Shown here: piece after piece, positions 1 to 9,968 of the stretch | How positions within the stretch are numbered: the first letter of the stretch is position 1 | Layout of the letters: each line of letters opens with the position of its first letter | Source: Myxococcales bacterium | GTDB taxonomy: Bacteria > Myxococcota > Bradymonadia > UBA7976 > UBA1532 | Reading direction: 5' to 3' | NCBI GenBank assembly: GCA_020430675.1 | Contig: JAGQJJ010000060.1 | Location: 1 to 11,438 of the forward strand | DNA length: 11,438 nucleotides | Position numbers and translations under genes: made by a program | The notes under the pieces: model-generated | Databases searched by the model: none | What the model saw: only the letters and a program-made list of their open reading frames with translations | What the model was told of the DNA's origin: nothing

Positions 1-1250
1 AGGCGCTCGCTCTCATAGGCGCGCGTTGGCTCGTCTTCGAAGAAGGCGTCGCTCACCGAAGACATGACGTCTTCAAAATGCGAGGCCATGGGCGGCCCCA
101 CATTGCGCGTGTCGGAGTCGTCGACCAGCTCCAGGTCGCCATCGCTCAGATCGAGCACGTCGACGCTGCCCGAGAGGCCGGCATCGGCCAGTCCCGGCTC
201 GAGCGCGGTCTGGTCATCGCCTTCGAGGAAGTCGGCCATATCAGCGATCGAGATCACCGACTGCGCGTCGGGCGACAGCTCGCTGCGCTCGCGGATGGGG
301 TCGACCGGCACCGTGGCGTCGGAGTTGACCGACTCATCGAAGAACATGTCGCGCATGAGCTGGGCGAGCTTGGCCTTGTTGAAGGCCACCTCCGAGCCGC
401 GCAGGAAGCGCGCCAGCTCGCGCTGCATATGCTGCGCCGACGGGTAGCGATCACCGCGCTCGCGGGCCAGTGCCCGCATCACGATCTGCTCCAGCGCCGG
501 CGGAATCTCCGGGCGCAGATGGCTCGGCGGCTCGATCTCGGCCCGCCGCACCCGGCTGAGCAGCGTGATCTCGTCGTCGTCCTTGTAGAGCAGCTCGCCG
601 GTGAGCATCTCGTAGAGCACGATGCCCAGGGAGTAGAGGTCGGTGGTGTGGTCCAGGTGCTCGCAGGCGACCTGCTGCGGCGACATGTAATAGAACTTGC
701 CCTTGATGATGCCCGCTTCGGTCTCGTAGGCGCGCAGCGCCGCCTTGGCGATGCCGAAGTCGACGATCTTCACCTCGCCCTCAAACGAGACCAGCACGTT
801 CTGCGGCGAGACGTCGCGATGCACGATGTGCAGCGGACGGCTGCGGCTGTCTTTCTTGCGGTGCGCGTAGTCGAGGCCGGCGCAGGTGTCCATCGCGATG
901 TACGCCGCCGCGTCGATCGGCATCTGTTGCTGCCGGTCGCGCAGGCGCTTGAGCACCCGGTACAGGTCGCGGCCGTCGATGTACTCCATCGCGATGAAGT
1001 AGTGCTCGTCGACCTTACCCAGATCGAAGATCTGGCCGATGTTGCTATGCGACAGCTCAACGGTGATGCGCGCCTCATCGATGAGCATCTCGATGAAGTC
1101 GGCATCCTGGCTATAGCGCGGGTGCAACCGCTTGATGGCGAGGATCTTCTCGAAGCCGCCAAGCCCGGGGGCCTTGGCCTTGAAGATCTCCGCCATCCCG
1201 CCGATGGCGATGCGCTCCAGGAGGATGTATCGGCCGAATTGCTCCTGCAC
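1..1250 (-). CDS. Ser/Thr protein kinase, C-terminus beyond the left edge
   Basis: This is a eukaryote-like (Hanks-type) Ser/Thr protein kinase; 416 codons are visible and no stop is reached before the left edge. The kinase domain spans about residues 5-275. It opens with FGRYILLERIAIGGMAEIFK, a typical myxobacterial glycine loop. Conserved residues follow: Lys40 in AIKR, Glu59 in DEAR, the catalytic loop HRDVSPQN with Asp146, DFG with Asp164, and SPQQ in place of APE. All residues needed for catalysis are present. After about residue 275 comes an acidic, low-complexity tail; no transmembrane segment is seen in the part present. The GTG at 1248-1250 is chosen because it lies four codons before the domain and no ATG is in frame further upstream. 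The gene is divergent from an FHA/sigma-54 activator, a possible phosphorylation partner by inference. Its substrate is unknown. Confidence 0.93.
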   Translation of the reverse strand, partial: MQEQFGRYILLERIAIGGMAEIFKAKAPGLGGFEKILAIKRLHPRYSQDADFIEMLIDEARITVELSHSNIGQIFDLGKVDEHYFIAMEYIDGRDLYRVLKRLRDRQQQMPIDAAAYIAMDTCAGLDYAHRKKDSRSRPLHIVHRDVSPQNVLVSFEGEVKIVDFGIAKAALRAYETEAGIIKGKFYYMSPQQVACEHLDHTTDLYSLGIVLYEMLTGELLYKDDDEITLLSRVRRAEIEPPSHLRPEIPPALEQIVMRALARERGDRYPSAQHMQRELARFLRGSEVAFNKAKLAQLMRDMFFDESVNSDATVPVDPIRERSELSPDAQSVISIADMADFLEGDDQTALEPGLADAGLSGSVDVLDLSDGDLELVDDSDTRNVGPPMASHFEDVMSSVSDAFFEDEPTRAYESER

Positions 1251-1259
1251 GGTGGACGG

Positions 1260-1289
1260 ATAATAGTTCGCCCGGGCGACGTGCGTCCA
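1260..1289 (-). promoter_or_regulatory. Candidate promoter of the left-edge kinase
   Basis: Reading the minus strand, TGGACG (1289-1284, four of six bases matching a -35 box) is followed after 18 bases by TATTAT (1265-1260, five of six matching a -10 box). The TATTAT stands out in very GC-rich DNA. A transcript from it would begin about three bases before the GTG start at 1250, so the message would be nearly leaderless. This agrees with the lack of a Shine-Dalgarno sequence there. The call comes from visual consensus matching only. Confidence 0.35.
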
Positions 1290-1349
1290 CTCGCCCGAGC
1301 GCGCTGGTTCGGTTGACGGTTTGCGCTCCGACAGCGCACACTGCCGGTC

Positions 1350-2771
<1,422 letters not shown>

Positions 2772-2792
2772 GGCGGCTGGCCGGTCAGGCGA

Positions 2793-4457
<1,665 letters not shown>

Positions 4458-4486
4458 CGGCGGCCTTCGCCGAGAGCCGCTCCGTT

Positions 4487-4515
4487 CTTGTGCGTCATGC
4501 CGCGCCCAGCGTCAA
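4487..4515 (-). promoter_or_regulatory. Weak candidate promoter of the membrane kinase
   Basis: On the minus strand TTGACG (4515-4510) matches five of six bases of a -35 box. Seventeen bases later CACAAG (4492-4487) matches only three of six of a -10 box. It lies in the 85-base gap between the lipoprotein stop and the kinase start. If real, the kinase can be expressed apart from the lipoprotein; if not, the two genes may share a transcript. No terminator hairpin with a T-run is seen in this gap. Confidence 0.2.
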
Positions 4516-4542
4516 CCTACGAGCGTGTCGCGCATCACCGGC

Positions 4543-6294
4543 TCAGGGCGTCACGCAGTTGCCGTCGCGACAGACCTCGGCGGCCATGCAGGCCCGGCCG
4601 CACATGCCGCAGTTGTTCGGGTCGGTGTTGAGGTCGAAGCCGTTGTCGACGGTGCCGTTGCAGTCATCGTCGCGGCCGTTGCAGGTCTCGGCCGCCGGCT
4701 CGACGCCGCCGTTACAGCCGCCGAGGCGCCCGTTCTGGCAGCGCCGCAGGCCTTGGCGGCACTCGCCGACATCGGTGCCGCAGACCACATCGGTGCCCTC
4801 ATCGGTCGAGCCGTCGCAGTCATCGTCGAGGCCGTTGCAGGTCTCGTCGGCGGGATTGACCGCGCCCAGGCAGCGCCCCCAGCGGCCCGCGGCGCACATC
4901 TCGGTGCCCAGCGCGCACTCGCCGACCTCGGTGTCGCCGCAGGACCGCACCAGGCCCTCGTCGGTGCGCCCGTCGCAGTCTTCGTCGCGGTTGTCGCATG
5001 TCTCGTTCGAGGGGTTCACCGCGCCCACGCAGGCCCCGAAGACGCCGTTATTGCACGTCTCGGCGCCCAGGCGGCAGACGCCCACCGCGCTCTGGCCACA
5101 GGGCCGCGTCAGGTTCTCGTCGGTGCGCCCGTCGCAGTCCTCGTCGCGCCCGTCGCATTGTTCGACCGCCGGGTCGATGTTGCCCGCGCAGCCGCTCCAG
5201 TTGCCATTCTGGCAGCGCGAGATGCCGGTCTGGCAGATGCCCGTCTCGATGCCGCAAACCCGGGTCAGGTTCTCGTCGGTGCGCCCGTCGCAGTCCTGAT
5301 CGCGGTTGTCGCAGGTCTCGCCCTCGGGGGTCTGCTGGCCGACGCAGCGCCCGAAGTTGCCGTGATTGCAGGTCTGCTGCCCGCGATGGCAGATGCCCAC
5401 GCCTGCGGTGCCGCCCTGGCCGTCGTAGCAGTTGCGGGTCACCTGGTTGCGGCCGGTGCCGTCGACGGTGCCGTCGCAATCGTCGTCGACCGCGTTGCAC
5501 GTCTCGTCCGAGGGGCCCACCGCGCCCACGCAATCGGCAAAGCGGCCAGTGACGCAGGTCTGCAGCCCCGTGCGGCAGGGGCCCTGGCCGGGGTTGCCGC
5601 GACCGAACGGGTAGCACGACTGCTGGAGCGGGCTGCCGTTCCCGTCGAGGTCGACCGTGCCCGAGCAACTGTCGTCGGCGCCGTTGCAGACCTCGGCGGC
5701 GGGCAGGGTCTCGTCGGTGCAGGGCCCCCAGGCCTCTTCGCCGGCGCCGGGCGCCGCGACGCAGTATTCGAGCCCGTCGGCGCAGAGCCCCACGTCCCGC
5801 GTGGTCAGCGGGCCCGAATAGCACTCGCGCTGGAGGCCCTCGTCGAGCAGGCCGTCGCAGTCCTGGTCGATGCCGTCGCAGATCTCGCCCGCGGCCGGAT
5901 ACACATCGGGGTTGTTGTCGTCGCAGTCGCCCTGGGCCACGGTCACGCCGTCGCCGTCGCAGTCGCGCACGCACGGCGCCATGTCGGGCGGCGCCGCGTC
6001 GACGATGGGCGCCATGTCGACCGGCTCGGCGTCGACCGTCGGCGCCATGTCGACCACCGGCGCCATGTCGACCGCCTGATCGACCTCGGGCGCCATATCG
6101 ACCGGCGGCGCCATGTCGACGGGGGGTGCCATGTCGCGCCGCACCGAGCCGTCGCCTTCGCCGGTGATCGCGTCCCCCGCGCCCCCGTCGTCGTCGACCA
6201 CGCTGTCGGCCTGCGGGCGACCCGCCGGCTTGGGATCATCACACGCCACCAAGGCCAGCGCCGCGGCCAGGGTCCAGAACGAAAGCGTCCTCAT
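4543..6294 (-). CDS. Cys-rich lipoprotein with MopE-type metal-binding repeats
   Basis: This 583-residue exported lipoprotein starts MRTLSFWTLAAALALVAC, a signal peptide ending in a lipobox with the acylated Cys at residue 18. Asp-Asp follows the Cys. Residues 54-107 form a stalk with seven DMAP motifs. Residues 112-135 carry an Asp-rich, calcium-binding-like stretch (CDGDG... GDCDDNNPDVYP). Eight repeats of the form C(D/N)GxDxDCDGxxDE follow between about 137 and 554, joined by Cys-rich spacers. The protein ends in a NCGMCGRAC... CRDGNC module. The C(D/N)GxDxDCDG repeat is the Pfam family named after the copper-binding MopE of Methylococcus and is abundant in Myxococcota surface proteins. 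Metal binding and surface location are inferred. The start at 6294 is chosen over one at 6390 because it gives the signal peptide and has GGAGAG six bases upstream. The longer form would bury the signal. Confidence 0.9.
   Translation of the reverse strand: MRTLSFWTLAAALALVACDDPKPAGRPQADSVVDDDGGAGDAITGEGDGSVRRDMAPPVDMAPPVDMAPEVDQAVDMAPVVDMAPTVDAEPVDMAPIVDAAPPDMAPCVRDCDGDGVTVAQGDCDDNNPDVYPAAGEICDGIDQDCDGLLDEGLQRECYSGPLTTRDVGLCADGLEYCVAAPGAGEEAWGPCTDETLPAAEVCNGADDSCSGTVDLDGNGSPLQQSCYPFGRGNPGQGPCRTGLQTCVTGRFADCVGAVGPSDETCNAVDDDCDGTVDGTGRNQVTRNCYDGQGGTAGVGICHRGQQTCNHGNFGRCVGQQTPEGETCDNRDQDCDGRTDENLTRVCGIETGICQTGISRCQNGNWSGCAGNIDPAVEQCDGRDEDCDGRTDENLTRPCGQSAVGVCRLGAETCNNGVFGACVGAVNPSNETCDNRDEDCDGRTDEGLVRSCGDTEVGECALGTEMCAAGRWGRCLGAVNPADETCNGLDDDCDGSTDEGTDVVCGTDVGECRQGLRRCQNGRLGGCNGGVEPAAETCNGRDDDCNGTVDNGFDLNTDPNNCGMCGRACMAAEVCRDGNCVTP
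4633..5886 (-). repeat. Eight MopE-type Cys/Asp repeats in the lipoprotein
   Basis: The coding sequence contains eight copies of the C(D/N)GxDxDCDGxxDE motif, spaced roughly 47-65 residues apart. Between them are spacers of the form CG...G.C..G...C.NG..G.C.G...P..E. The copies are close in protein sequence: ENLTR follows two of them and DGRTDE occurs in three. This fits array growth by duplication within the gene. Regular Asp and Cys placement suggests one metal-binding, disulfide-stabilised unit per repeat. This is inferred from the family. Confidence 0.85.
5974..6135 (-). repeat. DMAP-rich stalk repeat
   Basis: This tract encodes seven DMAP motifs, mostly within the pentapeptide VDMAP, between the lipid-anchor region and the Cys-rich repeats. 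At DNA level the word GGCGCCATGTCG recurs on the plus strand with few changes. The composition is Asp, Met, Ala, Pro and Val, which suggests an extended anionic spacer lifting the repeat domain off the membrane. Similar Asp/Met/Pro stalks are, to my knowledge, common in lipoproteins of Bradymonadales and relatives. Confidence 0.8.
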
Positions 6295-6300
6295 CGCGAG

Positions 6301-6306
6301 CTCTCC
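6301..6306 (-). promoter_or_regulatory. Ribosome binding site deciding the lipoprotein start
   Basis: GGAGAG on the minus strand lies six bases before the ATG at 6294, within a longer GGTGGAGAG match. It picks this ATG over the in-frame ATG at 6390, whose extra 32 residues would sit in front of the signal peptide. Confidence 0.7.
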
Positions 6307-6355
6307 ACCGAGTTCTGCGCGCAGCGTACCGCGACCCTCGGCATTGCATCCACTT

Positions 6356-6377
6356 GGCATGACGGCAGGGCCGTGCC
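6356..6377. promoter_or_regulatory. Inverted repeat between divergent genes
   Basis: GGCA and CGGC, separated by three unpaired bases (TGA), pair with GCCG and TGCC around a three-base AGG centre. The element lies 11 bases before the pseudokinase ATG and 61 bases upstream of the lipoprotein ATG, the only shared regulatory space of the two genes. It could be an operator, or a hairpin in the pseudokinase leader. On the minus strand it contains TGGCACG, like a sigma-54 -24 element, but the GC expected at -12 is one base out of register. Confidence 0.35.
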
Positions 6378-6388
6378 ATGTTGCGGCC

Positions 6389-7762
6389 ATGCGTCAAGGC
6401 GACCAGCTCGGTGCGTATCGTTTGGGCGAAGCCGCGCCCCCCCAAGAAGGCGCCGACGCCTGGCGCGCGGTCGACGCCGTCGGCTGCCCGGTGATCGTGC
6501 GGGTGCTGCCCATCGGCTCGCCGGCCCATTTCCGCGAGGTCATGACTCGGGTGCAGGCCCTCGCCCACCCGGCGCTGCGTCCCATCGAAGCGTACGGGCT
6601 GGTCGACGACCGGCATGGCTTCGTCGCCCGGCCGCTGGCGCCCGGCGAGCGGCTTGACGCCGCGTTGCCGGCCGATGTCACCCCACCGCCCGACGTGGCG
6701 CGCCGCATCGGCCGCACCCTGCTCGACGCGCTCGTCGCCGCCCACGCCCAGGGCCTGGTGCACGGCCGCGTCGGCCCCGAGGCCATCTGGTGGCGCGAGG
6801 GCCAGACCTGGCTGGGCGACCTGGGTTTTGCCGCCGTGGCGCCCGACGCGCTGCCCATCAGCCCGATCGACGATCTGCGCGGCGTGACCGCGCTGCTGCG
6901 GCGCCTCATCCCCGACCCGTCAAACAGCCTGCGCCTCGCGCTGCTCGGGCCGCCCACCAGCGCCGCCGAGCTGCGCGCCGCGCTTGAGGGCGGCGACGAG
7001 ACGCCCGCCGCCGCGCCCGGCGACGACTGGGGCGTCGAGTCCCCCATCGCCGCGCCGCCCAAGCCTGCCGGGCGAAGCTGGGTCGTCGACCAGCGCGAGT
7101 TCGTGCAAGCGTCGAGCGCGCCGGCCGGTGAGTCCGATGGCTGGGGCCTGACCCCGCAGCAGAAAGCCAGCGCGCCCACGCCCTCGGCCGCCCGCGACAA
7201 ACCGGGCCCCGCGGTGCATCGCGTGCAGAGCGCCGCCCGCGCCCCGGTCGCGGCCAAGCCGCGCAGTCCCGTGCAGCTCATGGTCATCGCCGGCGCCCTG
7301 CTCGTCGTCGGGCTGGTCGCCGCCCGCGTCATCCTCAACATGGCGCGTGACGAAGCCCCGCTGCCCGAGCCTACGGTGCCCGCGCGCCTCGCTGCGACGA
7401 TCGACGCCGAGCCGCCCACCCCCGACGCCGCGCCCGCCGCCGTGGCGGGTGATGGCGGGTCGGCGACCGACGCCGGCAGCGACATGCAGGGCCAGGGCGC
7501 CGAGGGCGAGTCGGTGGTGCTGGTCATCGCGCCCGAGGCGGCCGATGTCATCCGGGTCAAAGACAAGTTCAAGATCTGCGTCGCCGCCCGCGAGTGCCGC
7601 GTGCCGATCGACGTGGACTATCGCGTGGTGAACCGCAACTACGCCCCGCTCGACATCACCGGTGACGACCTCTACGACCGGCGCACCACCGGCCGCTGGC
7701 GCGTCGTGCTGCCCTCAAAAGAGGCGCCGCCGCCCCGCGAGCGCCGCCGCCGGCGGCAATGA
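6389..7762 (+). CDS. Single-pass membrane pseudokinase
   Basis: This 457-residue protein has a degenerate protein-kinase-like domain at about residues 5-200. It begins GDQLGAYRLGEA, as kinases of this group do, but there is no glycine-rich loop. The VAIK lysine is replaced (PVIVRVL, Arg38). The catalytic loop reads HGRVGPEA at 125-132, so the HRD aspartate is missing. DFG survives as DLG at 144-146. It is therefore probably catalytically dead and may act as a scaffold or sensor. A Pro/Ala linker (200-290) leads to one transmembrane helix (about 294-316). A Thr/Asp/Pro-rich stretch and an outer domain (about 375-445) with Cys397 and Cys403, which could form a disulfide, follow. The last residues are strongly basic (RERRRRRQ). 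The ATG at 6389 is chosen because the kinase-like domain begins there; no ribosome site is visible. The gene is divergent from the lipoprotein gene. Confidence 0.85.
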   Translation: MRQGDQLGAYRLGEAAPPQEGADAWRAVDAVGCPVIVRVLPIGSPAHFREVMTRVQALAHPALRPIEAYGLVDDRHGFVARPLAPGERLDAALPADVTPPPDVARRIGRTLLDALVAAHAQGLVHGRVGPEAIWWREGQTWLGDLGFAAVAPDALPISPIDDLRGVTALLRRLIPDPSNSLRLALLGPPTSAAELRAALEGGDETPAAAPGDDWGVESPIAAPPKPAGRSWVVDQREFVQASSAPAGESDGWGLTPQQKASAPTPSAARDKPGPAVHRVQSAARAPVAAKPRSPVQLMVIAGALLVVGLVAARVILNMARDEAPLPEPTVPARLAATIDAEPPTPDAAPAAVAGDGGSATDAGSDMQGQGAEGESVVLVIAPEAADVIRVKDKFKICVAARECRVPIDVDYRVVNRNYAPLDITGDDLYDRRTTGRWRVVLPSKEAPPPRERRRRRQ

Positions 7763-7770
7763 CGCGAGGC

Positions 7771-7829
7771 GATGGCATCGATGCCATCCATGGCATCCCG
7801 TATGTGTTGCAGATGCCACCCATGGCATC
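7771..7829. promoter_or_regulatory. Paired 18-bp dyad sites upstream of the sulfatase-fold gene
   Basis: GATGCCATCCATGGCATC at 7780-7797 and GATGCCACCCATGGCATC at 7812-7829 differ at one base and start exactly 32 bp apart, about three turns of the helix. A further half site at 7772-7779 makes 7771-7788 (GATGGCATCGATGCCATC) a perfect 18-bp palindrome. The block sits in the 110-base gap between the pseudokinase stop and the start at 7873, ending 43 bases before it. This looks like tandem operators for a dimeric regulator. A hairpin terminator is less likely, because the central gap of two bases is too short for a good loop and there is no T-run. Confidence 0.6.
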
Positions 7830-7872
7830 ATGATCCCATGACCCGCGCGACGCCGTCAGGCGAGGCGGCTTC

Positions 7873-9891
7873 ATGATGGCCACCGCGCGGCGCTTCATCC
7901 GCTTCATCCGCCCGCCGCTGCTCATCGCCGCCCTCGCGTTTGTCTTCGACCTCGCGTTTGCCTTCCGCGTCTCTTACATGGGCGCCACCGATGACAAGGT
8001 CAGCGCCCTGGTCGTCGACGAGCTGCTGGGTTTTGTCATCCGCACCCAGGCCGAGATCATCACGCTGCTCGTGCTGGTCGCCGCGACCTTGTGGGCCATC
8101 AGCCGCGGCCTGCTCGGTCTGCCACGGCGCCGCGCCTACGCAGGCGTCGCGGCCACCTGGGTGCTGCTGATGCTCGCCCATTGCCGCCGTTGGCCGGCGG
8201 TCTATGCCGATCTGCGCGACATTCGGCCCATCCCCGACGCGGTCTTCCTCAGCGTGACCGAAGGCATCGGTGGCATCGCGCTCATGGCTGCGCTGGCCGC
8301 CGTCCTCATCTGGCAGACCGTGCGCGCCCTGCCCCACCCCATGCCTTGGACCCGCTGGCCAAGGCTGGTTGCCGGCGTCGCCCTCATCGCCGGCCTGTTC
8401 CATGTGGCCGGCCGCGCCCCGCAGACGCCCGAGTGGCGCCGGCAGCCCTCGACCGACCCGGCGCGCCCCGACGTGCTGTTCCTGATGACCGACTCATGGC
8501 GCGCCGACCACTTCGAATGCCGCGCCGACAGCGCGCTCACCCCCCGCCTCGGCGCGCTCTGCCAGCGCTATGGCAGCCATCACTACGATGCCTATGCCTC
8601 CCAGCCCCGCACCTTCGGCTCGGTCGCCAGCATCTTCACCGGCCTCGACCCCGACCAGAGCGGCGTTCGCCACATGATGGCCGCCGCCGCCGACCGCGAC
8701 CTGCGGGACCGCTCATTGACCGCGCGCTTCACCGCGGCGGGCTATCGCACCGTCGCCGTCAGCGGCTTCGCCGGCGACGTCTTCCCCCGCGTCGCGCTCG
8801 GCTTCGAGACGCTCGACACCCCCACCTTCGGCTTCGAGGTGGTCGTCCGCGAGTTCAGCTACCGCGCCCACCCGCTGCTGCTGCCGTTCTTCTCGACCAA
8901 TCGCCTCGGCCGCGAACACCTGGCGCCGGTCTACCGCACCTTCATGGACCTGGCCGACCCCGACCTCGAAGTCGCCCGCGCCTATGACCTGGCCGCCGAG
9001 CCCGATCCGCGCCCGCTCTTCTTGACCGTCTTCCTCTCCACCACCCATTCGCCCTACGCGGTGCACTCGGGCCACGCCCACCGCCGCGGCGATGACCCGG
9101 TCGTGGCGCGCTACCGATGGCATCCGCCCAGTTATCGCAAGACCATCGTCGACCCCGCGCTCTACCCCGCCATCGCCCACCGCTATGCCGACGCCGTGCA
9201 GACCGTCGACGCCACGCTCGCCACGCTCGCCGAACAGGCCCTCGCCCGCGGCAATACGCTGGTCATCATCACCAGCGACCACGGCGAGCTGCTCTACGAG
9301 TTCGGCGAAGGCAACCACGGCGATCACATCTTCGGCCCGCAGCAGCTCGCCGTGCCAGTGGTGGTGCTCGACGGCCGCGAAGGCATCCCGCCGGCGCCCG
9401 TGCCCGCGGCGACCACGCCGCCGCCCATCCATGCCCTCAAGCACACCCTTCAAGCCGCGGTGCAGGCCATCGAGACGCGCACGCCCTTCACGCTGCCCAC
9501 GATCGACCATCACTTCGCCGAGAGCGGCATCATCATCTCGGCGCTCGGCCCGCATGTGATCGAAGGCTACCGCCTCGACTACCCCGAGCTGCTCGACCTG
9601 CTCGACCTCGACCGCGCGACGCGCGACATGGTGGTACAGCCCCGCTTCGCGCACGCCGTCGAGGTGGGCAAGTTCCGCCTGATGATCACGCCCGAGTGGG
9701 CCTTCGCCTATGTGCCCGGCTGCCGCAAACCCCGCATGTCGATGCTGCCCCGCGCCGAGCAGGTGCGTGCCTTGCCCTCCGACAGTCTGGGCGCCGCGCA
9801 CCCCGATGCCATCGAAGCCGCGTGGGCTGCCATGCGGCAACGCTGGGGCCCCGACCTGGTGCGCCGCGACCGCTGCGGGCTGCTCGACTGA
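7873..9891 (+). CDS. Five-helix membrane sulfatase/phosphotransferase-fold enzyme
   Basis: This 672-residue protein has an N-terminal membrane part with about five hydrophobic helices (near 14-31, 58-78, 90-104, 122-148 and 163-179) and a sulfatase/alkaline-phosphatase-fold domain from about 198. The fold's motifs are visible: PDVLFLMTDSWRADH with metal-ligand candidate Asp207, PRTFGSVASIFTG with Thr247 where the nucleophile falls, STTHSPY with His392, and TSDHGE (Asp469, His470) followed by GNHGDH (His485). There is no CxPxR or SxPxR sulfatase signature. The likely nucleophile is Thr, as in LtaS and EptA-type transferases, which also have five helices. A role in transferring a phospho-group to an envelope glycan or lipid is inferred; the substrate is unknown. 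GAGG at 7862-7865 lies seven bases before the ATG. An ATG immediately follows the first, so the start could shift by one codon. Confidence 0.85.
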   Translation: MMATARRFIRFIRPPLLIAALAFVFDLAFAFRVSYMGATDDKVSALVVDELLGFVIRTQAEIITLLVLVAATLWAISRGLLGLPRRRAYAGVAATWVLLMLAHCRRWPAVYADLRDIRPIPDAVFLSVTEGIGGIALMAALAAVLIWQTVRALPHPMPWTRWPRLVAGVALIAGLFHVAGRAPQTPEWRRQPSTDPARPDVLFLMTDSWRADHFECRADSALTPRLGALCQRYGSHHYDAYASQPRTFGSVASIFTGLDPDQSGVRHMMAAAADRDLRDRSLTARFTAAGYRTVAVSGFAGDVFPRVALGFETLDTPTFGFEVVVREFSYRAHPLLLPFFSTNRLGREHLAPVYRTFMDLADPDLEVARAYDLAAEPDPRPLFLTVFLSTTHSPYAVHSGHAHRRGDDPVVARYRWHPPSYRKTIVDPALYPAIAHRYADAVQTVDATLATLAEQALARGNTLVIITSDHGELLYEFGEGNHGDHIFGPQQLAVPVVVLDGREGIPPAPVPAATTPPPIHALKHTLQAAVQAIETRTPFTLPTIDHHFAESGIIISALGPHVIEGYRLDYPELLDLLDLDRATRDMVVQPRFAHAVEVGKFRLMITPEWAFAYVPGCRKPRMSMLPRAEQVRALPSDSLGAAHPDAIEAAWAAMRQRWGPDLVRRDRCGLLD

Positions 9892-9913
9892 CGCCGGTCA
9901 ACCGCATCGAAAG

Positions 9914-9951
9914 CGCCCCCGCGCCGGGCTGCGTGCGCCGGGCCGGGGGCG
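9914..9951. terminator. Candidate bidirectional terminator hairpin
   Basis: CGCCCCCG at 9914-9921 pairs perfectly with CGGGGGCG at 9944-9951, an 8-bp stem of GC pairs. CCGG words inside the loop could pair as well. It lies in the 77-base gap between two converging genes, where a shared terminator is expected. There is no T-run on either side, so if it stops transcription it would do so by structure alone or with Rho. Confidence 0.4.
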
Positions 9952-9968
9952 ACGGGCCGACCGCTGGG

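Noticed and set aside
78..1316. A 412-residue open frame on the plus strand
   Set aside because: It lies antisense to the left-edge kinase, whose reverse strand carries every kinase motif in order. The plus product is rich in Val, Asp, His and Arg with no domain, as expected of an antisense frame in GC-rich DNA.
1313..1342. A sigma-70 promoter for the FHA activator, TTGACG followed by CACACT
   Set aside because: The -35 match is good, but the -10 match is only three of six, so it is not supportable.
6360..6380. A sigma-54 promoter for the lipoprotein gene on the minus strand
   Set aside because: TGGCACG fits the -24 element, but the required GC at -12 is displaced by one base, and sigma-54 spacing is strict.
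6295..6390. N-terminal extension of the lipoprotein from an ATG at 6390
   Set aside because: It would put 32 residues before a clear lipoprotein signal peptide, overlap the pseudokinase start codon and ignore the good ribosome site before 6294.
7771..7797. An intrinsic terminator for the pseudokinase gene
   Set aside because: The symmetric block has essentially no loop and is not followed by a T-run, so a protein-binding site is the better reading.
8713..9840. A 375-residue open frame on the minus strand
   Set aside because: It is antisense to the catalytic domain of the sulfatase-fold enzyme, where all active-site motifs fall on the plus strand.
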